Of a stretch of DNA of 64,000 nt, positions 54,444 through 64,000 are shown one piece after another. The position numbers and the translations under genes were made by a program. The notes beneath the pieces were generated by a model, which was not told the DNA's origin, made no database searches, and saw only the letters and a list, made by a program, of their open reading frames with translations. Where the stretch lies: contig OY979721.1 of assembly GCA_963855995.1 (NCBI GenBank), forward strand, positions 3,782,001 to 3,846,000. The letters are read 5' to 3'. Source of the DNA: Muricea muricata (taxonomy: Eukaryota; Cnidaria; Anthozoa; Malacalcyonacea; Plexauridae). The stretch's first letter is position 1. Each line of letters starts with the position of its first letter.

Positions 54444-54592
54444 CAAGGAAAAGTGCACCGTGTGACAGGGCCTTAAGGGTAAGAGGTGGATAGAGAAGGA
54501 GACGGAGCAGTTACAAGTGCAAGAAAAATTGCACCGTGTGACAGGGCCTTGAGGGTGGGAGGTGGATAGGAGGAGACGGAGCAGGATGTGGG
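54444..54592 (+). repeat. Two-copy tandem duplication, ~78-bp unit
   Basis: GCAAGGAAAAGTGCACCGTG ... GGAGACGGAGCAG is repeated as GCAAGAAAAATTGCACCGTG ... GGAGACGGAGCAG, with the shared middle GTGACAGGGCCTT and AGGTGGATAG. Confidence 0.85.
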
Positions 54593-54599
54593 AGTCGTG

Positions 54600-57500
54600 C
54601 AAGGTCGGGATGTTAAAAAAGAACAAGGAATGTTATGTTTTTAATGCCTTTTAGACTTTTCTTGAGGCAATTAAAATTCAAACTGTCAAATCCAAACACT
54701 GTACAGAATGGCCGACTTTACGTGGTCTTTAGTTTTTACACAACCACTTGCATTGTTATCTTTTGCAGTTTGTTTACCATTTCAGTTATCTATCTTCAAT
54801 AGAATTCTTTGAAATTTGTTTGTAGATCGACAAAATGCTTAACCTCCTCTCAACAACTGGCAGATTATGAAAAATGAAATTGTTAAAGGTATTGGAATAT
54901 TGCATGTACAATATTGAATATGGGACAATTTGGGACGGTATAATTTTGGACATGACGGTTTCATTCTCACCTAATTTGACGATTATTTTGTGGGTACACA
55001 TACCGTGGAATCTCATGTGCTCCAGAAGCATTTTAATCTTAGAAAAAGTCAAATAATGATGAACTGTGTTTTAAAAGAAAGTTAGAATCTTATTTGGTTC
55101 AAATCAATTGAATTATGGCCCAAGAGTTCATGAAAACACATACAAAAGGCTTTCTTAAAAAACTGAAATATCAAATCTAGCAATTTTATATGTTATGCCT
55201 CTAAACAACACAATTCTGTTTCTAAAAATTGGTACCCTACTAGACCTATATGCATGATTATACTAATTTGGACATATTTATTTTTACCCATTAAAATATA
55301 AATTTGTGTTTAATCATTCGTGTTTGTCATTATTTGACTTTGTAATGTTGGTTAAACATAAGGAGATTGAGGTGACTTTGCCAGAAACAAAAACATCCAT
55401 TATTATACTAAAATTTCAATATATGTAGCAATTAAAACTAACCACAGGAAATATATTTCTACTTTTTAATTGAAATGTTTCTGTTATATGCACTATATCA
55501 TATTTTTGATAAAAAATTACAACACCTATGTTATTTCCTGGTTTACTATCTCAATCATCTTTTGTTTAAGCTGGCTTTGAGTGTTCATTTGAAAGTTTGG
55601 AAAGTTCATTTGAAAATCACAATAGTTCTCAATGTTATATTGGACCCTTTAAAGTTAAAAAAATACTTTGTAATATTTTATACTACTGGTAATTTATCTT
55701 AGATACAGACTTTGTGATTTTGTACTAGAATGTTGACTTTCAAACTTTAAGATGAACTACTTATTAAGGACAAAATAAGCTAGCATATTGTCTTTTGTTT
55801 ACAAAGTGGAACTTGTTTGGAATTGAGATGAACTGATGCAGTTGTTCTTTAACTTTATCAATTAATTACATATCTTAAATGAAAAAGAAAACCACAACTT
55901 GCCAAATAAATTCTGTGGGCTCTTTTTATTAGCAAAGAAAAGATGTGGCAGATGTAAGAATTTAAGAGTAAAAAAGTTTCCTTGGACTAAAAAAATTGAC
56001 AGTATGCCAGATTTTCTAGATAAACAAGCAGTACAGATGTTGGCCAATAATAAGTATAAGTAACTACAATTTTTAATTTTAAAAGTTTTCTATTGATGCC
56101 TGGATACAGTAAATACTTTACCAGAGTTCTTCGTATTACATCGACTTGAAAAAGTTTTAAGTCACATGAAGCTTTTAGTTGATACTATGCAATTTCAAAT
56201 TTTACAGACTTCTTAATTAACATGCCAAATTTACCTTGTTGAACATAAGGTCTTTCCTGAGGAAAAGTAAAACTGTCTGGCATTATATGGAGTAGAATAA
56301 TTTAAATTAGTTTGAGACTTTGATTTGATAACAATTTTGATTTGTACTATTTACAATACAAGTGACCGGGTTGTATCGGATATACAAACCCAAGCTGAAG
56401 GCGAGATATCTGACATACACAGATGCGAATGTTGTAAATGGCTTGTGAAACTCGTCAATTTTATACATCAGATCTATAGCAAAGTGATTTTGAAAATACC
56501 GATTCTGTAAGATGAGAAAATGATTTCTTTTGTGTTTCCTGTATGATTTATTACTTTATAAGTTTCTTAATTAAAATTACAACATATTGCCTTCTGGAAC
56601 TTTTTATATTGTTTGGTTGTGGTGAATTTGTATTTTGGCAATTGAAATATTTCTGAATTTGTATGTGCATTTCCTTTGCTTCAGTTCAAGTTTATATTTC
56701 AAATATTCCACTTTGTAATACTTGCGTGGTAATAATAATATAAGAAAACAGGTTTACATGGCTCTTGAATATAGTCTTTTCAACAAGTAAGTAAAGATGA
56801 ATTTGTACTTCAAAGAGATATGTTCCTAACCTGACAATGGTACCTTCCAAAAAGACTAAATTTAAATTGATTCTTCGAATAAATTTTTTACTTTTCAATC
56901 CAAGATCAATCTAAGTTATGTATTTCTACTTTTATTTTGGTCTCTTTAACATTGAAACTATCAATTGTATATAAAGCAACTTCACTATCGAGTGACTTCA
57001 TTAGTTGCTGGGCAAAGCCAAAGCATTGATTTTTCGGCTGTTTTCAATGAAAAATAGAATTTTGCCCAAAGTTATCTCAAATAAATTATCACAATTTGAA
57101 CAAAAAGCTTCTGTTCTTGTGCCCACCAGAAAAATGAGATGTCTGAGACTTTGTTTGTATTTTTTTGCGAAAAATAGATCGCATGCACTGTTATGCAAAG
57201 AAAAGTGTAAGAGATTGGTTTCTGAAAAATGTCGTGCTACACACAATATTCTAAAAATGCTTGGTTTTTATTCTATGTATTTTTGAATTTTTTGTTAAAA
57301 AAATAAAGGTAGCAATGTTTAGTGCATTTCACATTGTCAGGTTAGAAACGCAATAAGAAAAATGTGGCTCCGAACATTACAGCTTGGTCAATTTGGAATT
57401 TATAAAAAAATCGTTTCTTCGTTGTTTTTCGACGTTTTGAAGGGTTGTTTCGAGTACAAAAAAGTATTTTTAGGAAGAATTATGTGCCCACGTTACATGT

Positions 57501-57640
57501 CTCAAAGCCATCAAAATTCGTTGGTAATTCGTGCATGTATTTTTTCTGACTTATAAAAGCACAATTGATTAAAAATAATATTTTTCTTTTGACAAAAATA
57601 CCTTTCTTCTGTGAGGCTGGCTGTATTTGAAAAAGCGTTG
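54600..57640. other. Long AT-rich gene-less stretch
   Basis: About 3 kb of very AT-rich DNA with no convincing exon. A block around 56340-56510 (CAAACCCAAGCTGAAGGCGA, CATACACAGATGCGAATGTTG) resembles about 22260-22400 (CTCGAGCTGAAGGCAAAAAT, ACACAAATGTTGTAACTG), suggesting a shared old repeat. Confidence 0.45.
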
Positions 57641-57725
57641 GTCAACGCTCCGCCAAAACTCGTGGGTTTTCTCCGGGTACTCCGGTTCTTCCCACTGGGA
57701 GAGTTGACAGGGTAGTTACATATGG
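57641..57725. repeat. SINE-like conserved motif
   Basis: CTCGTGGGTTTTCTCCGGGT followed by ACTCCGGTTCTTCCCAC resembles the GGGTTTCCTCCGGGTGCTCC-type core found in SINEs of many animals. No tRNA head or tail was recognised, so only a fragment is likely. Based on memory of the motif. Confidence 0.4.
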
Positions 57726-58195
57726 TTATAAAAATGTGACTAACTTTTGAAAACCTTTCTACTTAGACTTGTTAAGCCTTCTCGTCATCTCTATCAGTTG
57801 CATGTTTTGAGCCACATGTTTTTCTTTGTAATTGTGAAACAACTCGTTATATGCTGGGTAAACCTTTGCAAAACTCTCAAAATTTATCACTTCAAGTTGT
57901 TTCATTGTTATAATATATTTTGAAGTATAAACATTTACTTACGTTGAAAAGACCCAAGTTTTTTAGGACTTTGTTCATTCACTTGTGTTATTGTTCTCTG
58001 CCATGTTCTGTTTTCTTCTGTTGTTATTTTAATAAGTACAATGTGTGGTAGTTAATCTCTTTTTATTGTTATTCAAATTGTATGTAATCTTTACAAATTT
58101 TTTCAATAAATTGTTTACAAAATTTACTTGTGTCCCCTTTTTAATTAAAAATTCAATTCCCATGGGAATTGAGAAATTGAATAAAAAAAATCCCC

Positions 58196-58313
58196 CTACC
58201 CCGGCCAGCTCCCCAAGTGCCACTTCCACCTAAGTAGAAGTACTTATACATGTAGTACAAGTACTTCTACTTATTCACGGTGGAAGTAGCACTCGGAGAA
58301 CTGGCCGGGGTAG
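58196..58313. repeat. 118-bp foldback element
   Basis: CTACCCCGGCCAGCTCC and CACTTCCACC are mirrored by GGTGGAAGTAG and CTGGCCGGGGTAG, with an inner near-palindrome AAGTAGAAGTACTTATAC/GTACAAGTACTTCTACTT. It could fold completely. Confidence 0.8.
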
Positions 58314-58319
58314 CCGGCA

Positions 58320-59147
58320 AAGAGAAGACCAACTTTGCAAGTGCTAATACAATTGCTAAGTTGATCTTCCCTAGAGAGCAGCCGCGCGTACCTAACAAAT
58401 TAAAACAACAAACGTTAGTGACTTAAGTACTTAGCATGCAAATTTGATTCCCAAAGCCAAAATGTCAAGTGCCCCCCGCTGATCCTACCAACTGCCTACC
58501 TGCCTCAGTTCTAAGCTGTCTTCCTCAGTTCTAAGCTCCTGCATTCCATTCGTTACCTTCACTTTCCTCACCATCGCACAGTCACTCACAGCTGATAAAC
58601 CCGCATGCACCACCACCACCCCGACTGCCACCCAATTTCGAAAATTAAAAGAGTTAAAATTTCGGTAAAGTATGCATTTTAAATGCAATTTATTTGGATA
58701 TTTTAGATCAAACGTAAACAGAAAAAGCTCGTACATAAAAACAGGTGAGAATTCTATTTAAAATTTGCTTGCAAAATATAAAACTTAATTCGCATTTTTC
58801 TTAGTTAATAGTATAGATCAATTTCGTTGATGTTGAAACCTACTCTTAACTGTTTTGTTAGAAGTGACGACAGATTTTGGTTTTTAAGCATACTTTCAAA
58901 AATTTTAATTCCTTTAATAAACCTAACCCCATGCAACTTACACACGGCGCACACCCTCGCAGTCCATACATTTAGCTAATAAATTACGTTATAAACAAAA
59001 AAGCAAAATAAAAAGATAAATTACGTTATCTCTAGCTACTTAAACCCACTTAGACTGAGTTTTTGATTGAATTTTCAAACGTAAAACCTTAGCTGAATGG
59101 GCATGGGCTTTTTGTTGTGTTAACTGTTCCGGAGTAAATATAAACCT
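58320..59147. other. Gene-less stretch
   Basis: CTTCCTCAGTTCTAAGC is duplicated near 58505-58530. Otherwise nothing recognised. Confidence 0.4.
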
Positions 59148-59389
59148 GGGGCCGGTTGTATCAAAGGCGTTTAGCTTAAACGGTGGATAAGTGAAATTTA
59201 AAAATCAGTTTTACACCTAGTACGGAACCGAAATTATGAGTTGAAATAGAATAAATATTTAGTTTTATATATAATTGTTCTTCTCAGGTCAAATAACTTC
59301 AGCTGGTTTGTTTATACAACATGGAAACGTGTTTCATATTTTTGACTTATCCACCGTTTAAGCTAAACGCCTTTGATACAACCGGCCCC
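59148..59389. mobile_element. 242-bp MITE
   Basis: Terminal inverted repeats of about 45 bp: GGGGCCGGTTGTATCAAAGG, continuing CGTTTAGCTTAAACGGTGG, and the exact inverse ending ACAACCGGCCCC at 59389. The interior is AT-rich without coding capacity. The long matching ends suggest a fairly recent insertion. Confidence 0.9.
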
Positions 59390-59883
59390 TGATACTTACC
59401 AAAGTCCAAGGCTGGGTCAAATAAGCATGAGAATTAGGCAAAAATAAAAAGCAATTGAAACTCAACAGATTCACTAAAGTTGTTTTTTTTTTTGGCAACT
59501 TATATCCTTAAGTGTAGATGACATGCAATTTTTAATGCCGTAATTCTCACACTTATTTAACCGAAACGCCTTCATTTGCATGGTACCTCGCAGCTGCTCT
59601 CAAACCACCTTCGTAATTTGCTTTAGTGTACACAAACAATGACTTCATTGTTCCTGCTTACCAAAACAAATCTGAAAGCACCAAGATACTTATCATATTA
59701 ATAATCAAAGAGGATTCGCATTATGCAGTAATTACCATAAACAGACGCATCACCATTGAAACAAAGCATGCTGTATTCCCATGGGAATTTAAAATGCACA
59801 AAAAAATATAATGATCCTACTGATTTGCATGGATGTATGAACCAAATTAGCTAAGAAACAAAGAAATGATATATTCCCTTGGG
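59390..59883. other. Gene-less stretch
   Basis: Two TTCCCNNGGGAATTTAA palindromic words (about 59776 and 59874) flank about 100 bases. A similar TTCCCATGGGAATT lies at 58157. No gene. Confidence 0.4.
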
Positions 59884-60128
59884 AATTTAATGTAGCAAAA
59901 AGATGGCGGGTGTTGATTTTACCAGAATGCCTTGCGGTCTGAAATCGTTTAAAAACTTAAGGTAAATTAACCTCGTTTGAGGAACAGACAGATAGGTTAT
60001 TTTGTCACTTGTGTTAAAATTCCGTCCATTAGCTTATGTTAAATATCATTTCACTGCTATTCTTGATTGATACCCGCATTAAATTCTGGTAAAATCGACA
60101 TGCCACCATTTGTTTTGCTACGGTGAAT
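59884..60128. mobile_element. ~245-bp MITE, third copy of the 14864-15106 family
   Basis: AATTTAATGTAGCAAAAAGA on the left and TTTTGCTACGGTGAATT on the right, with the shared interior ATTTTACCAGAATGCCTTGC, ACACTTGTGTTAAAATTCCG and TTCTGGTAAAATCGACATG. Confidence 0.82.
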
Positions 60129-61061
60129 TGGAATACAAGTCAAATTTTCTCGCTTTTTAACCAGAGAACACATTCTTTAAAGGTAGAACGACGGAATTGA
60201 TCGTTTACAATCGACGCCATCTTTGTTGACGTTTGAAACACATGGCAACCACAAAGTATCTATTCATTATATCTGATCCTATCGAGCCATACATCTTTAA
60301 AGTATCATTCATAATACGCTAAAACTAACGATGAAATAGTAAATTGACACAAGTACTTCGCTGTAAACAGCTGAAGTAATCTGCAGAGTCAACCAAGATG
60401 GCGCCCAATCACACGAAATGACGGCATGTGCAAACCAAAAATAGTGACCAAATGCATCAACTATAATTTAGTGGCATTATTACGAAACTTATTTTTGTAA
60501 AACGTTCAATCCTACATGTTATTTTGTTTTGTTTTTAGAAATATCCAAATCCAAATGTTAGAGACGAAATTTCCAGGCGTTAAGGTATTGTTTCTTTAAA
60601 AAATATTGTCGACATTTACCATATTTTTACCTGTTTTTTGACTCGAAAATTGACTGCCAAACTCCTAGATATTCTATTTAATTATTTTGTTGAATGTATT
60701 TGATATCAATGTTATTTCAATCCAATTTTTTTCACTTAATTTGCTGTCTTTTCTTTTTCATTAACGAGAAATATCTATTAAATCCTCTTTGATCCCTCAA
60801 TAATAAGTATCTTGTTTTCTACTAACTTGCACATTACCACTACTTTCTATTACAATGTCGTGTCTTCTTATTCTTGTGGATTGTTGTTTTGTGGGTCTTG
60901 CCGTCCAGGATCGTTCATTCTTTTCTCTTCTTGTGCGTTTTTTTCACATCCCATCACCCTTTGCAATAGTAGAAAGAATTAAGTCATGAGATGATAGTTA
61001 CGAATAATTTATAAACTATAACATGATAAGTTTCTTGTACGTTTGCATGGTGAATACAATA
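60129..61061. other. Gene-less stretch
   Basis: AT-rich; no exon, RNA gene or paired repeat recognised. Confidence 0.4.
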
Positions 61062-61147
61062 TACTTATTAAGCTTTGTGGAAACACCACGTAAATTTATT
61101 ATTGCAATAATAAATTTACGTGGTGTTTCCACAAAGCTTAATAAGTA
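61062..61147. repeat. 86-bp perfect palindrome
   Basis: Two 43-base arms with no spacer, centred between 61104 and 61105 (TTATTATTG|CAATAATAA). I checked base by base that the left arm TACTTATTAAGCTTTGTGGA... is the exact reverse complement of the right arm. Possibly a tiny foldback transposon. Confidence 0.95.
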
Positions 61148-61159
61148 AACTATAACATA

Positions 61160-61845
61160 TTAAGCACTTATTGGATGAGGTTTTTGTGATATGCGAAATG
61201 ATCAATGTCGAGGTAAGAGTTATCAGCCGAGCCGAAGGCGAGTCAGATAACTCTTACCAAGACATTGATAATTTTGCATATCACAAAAACCGAATCCGAT
61301 AATTGCTTTATTATACATTGTAAGTCTTTTTCCTCGAGTAATTGACGAATTTCGCCTTCGGAAGAGCTTAAAAAGCAAGATGCCATAACATGAAACAGAA
61401 AATATCGAAAAAATGTTGTTGCCATGCCAACCATTGATGCCAACGAATACCGCATACTGTAATAATCTGCACCGTAGGCTCAACATGCAGATAACTCAGT
61501 TATCTGCTTGCAGATAACTGAGCCATAGAATAAGAATACATAGAAGGGCCACTCGCGTCGGAGCCTTTGGAGTTTTTGAAGCCGCGCATGTCGCATTACG
61601 CACGTTATTAGCATTTTCTCAGCCAGTCAATTGCATTTTCTGGCCAATAGGAATGCTGAACTGGCTGGTGGCAGCCAGTAAACTGCATAAACATAGTGTG
61701 ACATGTTGCACTGCTGAGTGGCCCTTCTATGTATTCTTATTGTATGACTGAGTTATCTGCAGATTGTGTGATAGTCGCATTTATCTGCATACAACTGACC
61801 AATCACAACGCATAAAACAACTGCAATGTATAGTAATTAACACTT
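61160..61845. mobile_element. Foldback MITE, copy 2, with a nested element
   Basis: Reverse-orientation relative of 21850-22211. The foldback at 61165-61325 has TTTTTGTGATATGCGAAATG and the inverse, and a centre with GCCGAAGGCGAG. Then come the CAGTTATCTGCTTGCAG palindrome, an inserted 213-bp element and the far end ATACAACTGACCAATCACAA...CAACTGCAATGTATA. Confidence 0.7.
61525..61737. mobile_element. ~213-bp MITE nested in the foldback MITE
   Basis: AATAAGAATACATAGAAGGG, continuing CCACTC, on the left and GAGTGGCCCTTCTATGTATT, continuing CTTATT, on the right are exact inverses. It splits the GAGTTATCTGC-containing sequence of the host MITE. Confidence 0.85.
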
Positions 61846-61950
61846 ATTGACTGAGACCGAGGGAAACAGTATGTTTTGTGGACCAGAGACTGTCGATGTC
61901 GAGGGTCCACAAAACATACTGCTTTCCCGAGGTCTCAGTCAATAAGTATT
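61846..61950. mobile_element. ~105-bp foldback element
   Basis: CACTTATTGACTGAGACCGA, GGGAAACAGTATGTTTTGTG and GACC are mirrored by GGTCCACAAAACATACTGCT, TTCCCGAGGTCTCAGTCAATAAGT, separated by about 15 bases. Adjacent to the previous MITE, forming a cluster. Confidence 0.85.
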
Positions 61951-62854
61951 TTATTATATACTGATGGCCAAAAGAGAAGAAAAGTACCACAAATCAATCA
62001 AACATGTGTAAAAAGGATTACCTTTTACCTGACATGGCTACGTGAGGCTTTGTGGATTTGTTGTCTACCGGTGAATAAAAGTAATGTCCACCGCTTAGCT
62101 ACGTTGCCAGGGAGACAATAGAATTTCTCCACTATCACGTGATACGTTCTTAACCAATAAGAAACAGGAATAAATGAACTTTGACACTCAGTATATTATA
62201 AAATAGTATTAATTAGGCCGGCCAAATTATTGTGTAAGCTGTTAATATGAAATTTTTTTATTAAAATCTCGAGAATCATTAATAAATCGTGAGCAAAACA
62301 CAAAAGAAAATCATAGCCGTGAAGGAGTCTTTATTTCTCACACGCACACAACTTGCAGCTACCCTAATTTATGAATTTAGATTAAAATATCTCGAGAATT
62401 AAACAACACGTAAGGAATGTGTAAATTCTTAAAGCTCTTTCGAACAATAAAAATTAATATCTCGCACTAATCTCTCTCAAAAGCTCTCTCAAATTTATTG
62501 CCGATATCTCTTTGAGAATTACTGTGCACGTGAAATGTAACTTATATCAAAACTAGCTTACTTCAAGCTGTTTGGGAATCAAGATTTTACGTGTCAACGA
62601 GATCAAATATGAATCTAAGATGGCAGACAGCGCATTAAATTTCTATCTTTACGACCAACTCCCCAACGAAAGGCTTTAATTCGCTCGAAAGTCGAATTTT
62701 GTTTTTTTTTATTGTTTCAGGTAGTGAAAGATCCTGTGTGCTTTTTACAGTACTACCGACACTAGCAACGTTAGTGCGAGATGTTAATTTTTATTGAAAC
62801 AAAAGCTGAACTGCTAAAAAAATGGAAACGACAAGATAAAATAAAAAAACTTAC
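61951..62854. other. Gene-less stretch
   Basis: AT-rich with repeated ATCTCGAGAAT words near 62267-62400 and 62500. If the exon at 62855-62944 is real, this would be its downstream intron. Confidence 0.35.
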
Positions 62855-62944
62855 TTTCACTCTATCTTTGGATCTTCTTGGCTTCGGTTGTTCTCGTTTC
62901 ATCATGCTGTTTATGGTTTCATCTGGTTGGCGCACTCTCTTCAT
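62855..62944 (-). CDS. Possible first coding exon, product not recognised
   Basis: The minus-strand ATG at 62944 opens 30 codons of highly basic, charged sequence (MKRVRQPDETINSMMKREQP, KPRRSKDRVK) ending exactly at a strong splice donor AAA|GTAAGT. It looks like the N-terminus of a nuclear or nucleic-acid-binding protein, but there is no domain and no second exon to confirm it. Confidence 0.25.
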
Positions 62945-63140
62945 GGAGCATCAAGGCGGTCCAGTAGGTAACTAGCTCACTCGTGTCCAGTCAACCAACA
63001 TAAAATAAGGAGAAAATTAATGTTACATAATATTTTAGAATATAGGACACTAAGCTTTAATTGAATTGACTTTAACAAACCGTACATTGTGATAGTATTT
63101 GCATCTTAACATCTGATGGAGACGGCTTGTGATTTACTTC

Positions 63141-63500
63141 TTATGTCGATATGAATTCTTTCCCATCTTGTTGCATCATTAGTTGATGGTTGTTGTATTC
63201 ACTTTTTACTTGGCATTCTTTGAAAAAAAAATTACGATGTTCAGAAAACTGTTTACAAGATAAGCAAAGAAAACTACGTTCACAAGCATTAGAGAGGACT
63301 AAGTAATTATAATAGGCGTGACAGGTCACAGAGGTTAGTCGACGAAGAAACTCATGGACAAATTCCCGGCATGATGATACCCCGATAGCAAGAAATACAG
63401 CAAGTGTAGAACGTGTACGTGTGAGCTTAAACTGTATGTATGCAACTCCAAGAAAAGCGCAACACAAAATGGCGGAATTTAAAGACATTTCTGGTGTCAT
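63141..63500 (-). CDS. Hypothetical 119-residue ORF
   Basis: The ATG at 63500 (MTPEMSLNSAILCCAFLGVA) opens a single-exon frame with one likely N-terminal transmembrane or signal-anchor helix and a cysteine-bearing remainder. The frame is open a little further upstream only from a TTG. It has no recognised family, and its length could still be chance or part of a spliced gene. Confidence 0.25.
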   Translation of the reverse strand: MTPEMSLNSAILCCAFLGVAYIQFKLTRTRSTLAVFLAIGVSSCREFVHEFLRRLTSVTCHAYYNYLVLSNACERSFLCLSCKQFSEHRNFFFKECQVKSEYNNHQLMMQQDGKEFIST

Positions 63501-63944
63501 TTCCAGTTCCCTAACTTTCGCGGACAAATATATTTATATATTTTTCTCAAATTTTTTTGAAGTAAATCTAGATGGATTTTGTGAATAAACAAATTAAAAA
63601 AAGTATTGCCCACGTTAGGAAACTAGAACGGGCGCCCAAGAATGCCCACAATTTCTCCAATCTGGATTATATTTATTGATTGCGCAAATGACTGATAAAA
63701 AATAAGAGAGTAATAAAATACCAAATGGTTTCCTCTTCAAGATAGTGTCATACATGCGCGCGGCATTTCGGGATATTTGGGAAAACTCGTGTTGAAGTTG
63801 AACCTAAGGCAACATGCCAAGTACATGGATGACGCTATCCTGCTCAGGAAACTATTTAGTAATTGTCTTACAAAATGATGACAGTGAAACACAAGTCAAC
63901 GCCACGGCATTTAAATTTCTCGTGTAGGATTGTTTGATCCTGCA

Positions 63945-64000
63945 CAGTAATAGCCAAGTGGCGCAATCGTCAGAGCAAACGCCTATCACATGTGAGGTCG
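63945..64000 (+). tRNA. tRNA-like sequence (tRNA or tRNA-derived SINE head), cut by the window edge
   Basis: TAGCCAAGTGGCGCAATCGT continuing CAGAGCAAACGCC reads like a tRNA 5' half with an A-box-like D-arm (TGGCGCAATCGTCAGAGC). The T-arm/B-box would fall just beyond position 64000. Amino acid identity cannot be assigned; a SINE head is equally possible. Confidence 0.35.

Overview
The window looks like nuclear DNA from a marine invertebrate animal, most likely a cnidarian (anthozoan-like). This is inferred from the gene content: an alpha-type nicotinic receptor with phase-matched introns, intronless BTB-BACK-PHR genes, an intronless class A GPCR and a WAP-like cysteine-rich membrane protein. 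The AT-rich DNA packed with MITEs, DIRS, Penelope, Gypsy, BEL and LINE remnants fits too. No bacterial, phage or organellar block is visible, and the species cannot be fixed from the sequence alone.

Layout. 0-3.5 kb: mostly non-coding, one possible minus-strand exon (1147-1272), and a 14-copy, 90-bp minisatellite (about 1591-2895) whose unit is a multiple of three and therefore stays open as a 30-residue repeat. 3.2-7.9 kb: a BTB-BACK-PHR gene (4322-5698, minus) with two broken relatives beside it. One of these (6941-7375) has lost BTB and BACK and sits next to a copied 3' end of the neighbouring cysteine-rich gene, all between inverted repeats. 8.3-10.5 kb: the cysteine-rich gene, with signal peptide, transmembrane segment and proline-rich tail, interrupted by one in-frame TAA. 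11.9-13.3 kb: a second full-length BTB-BACK-PHR gene. 13.5-19.4 kb: MITEs, a degenerate tandem repeat and long stretches without recognisable content.

20.1-26.4 kb: five exons of an alpha-type nicotinic acetylcholine receptor subunit (plus), complete except for the first coding exon, with MITEs in its introns. 29.3-30.5 kb: a single-exon rhodopsin-class GPCR (minus) with a TATA box upstream. 31-35.3 kb: degenerate repeats.

35.9-52.8 kb is a transposon nest. A decayed DIRS element (35.9-40.6 kb) is followed by a Gypsy-type LTR element (40671-50397, 5-bp target duplication). The Gypsy 5' LTR is split by a Mutator-like DNA transposon (about 40770-48072). That transposon carries a 4.5-kb terminal-inverted-repeat element (40954-45451, exact 8-bp target duplication), which in turn contains a Penelope-like element with an inverted partial copy (41157-43311, 13-bp duplication) and a hammerhead-like fold near each end. 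A 203-bp hAT-type MITE sits in the Gypsy pol. LINE and BEL fragments follow. 52.8-64 kb has no confident gene. It holds several foldback/MITE elements, including an 86-bp perfect palindrome, one possible exon, one weak short ORF and a tRNA-like sequence cut by the right edge.

The host genes are unrelated single loci rather than an operon. The main themes are gene duplication with decay in the BTB/PHR and cysteine-rich neighbourhood, and multi-level nesting of mobile elements whose order of insertion can be read from target duplications.
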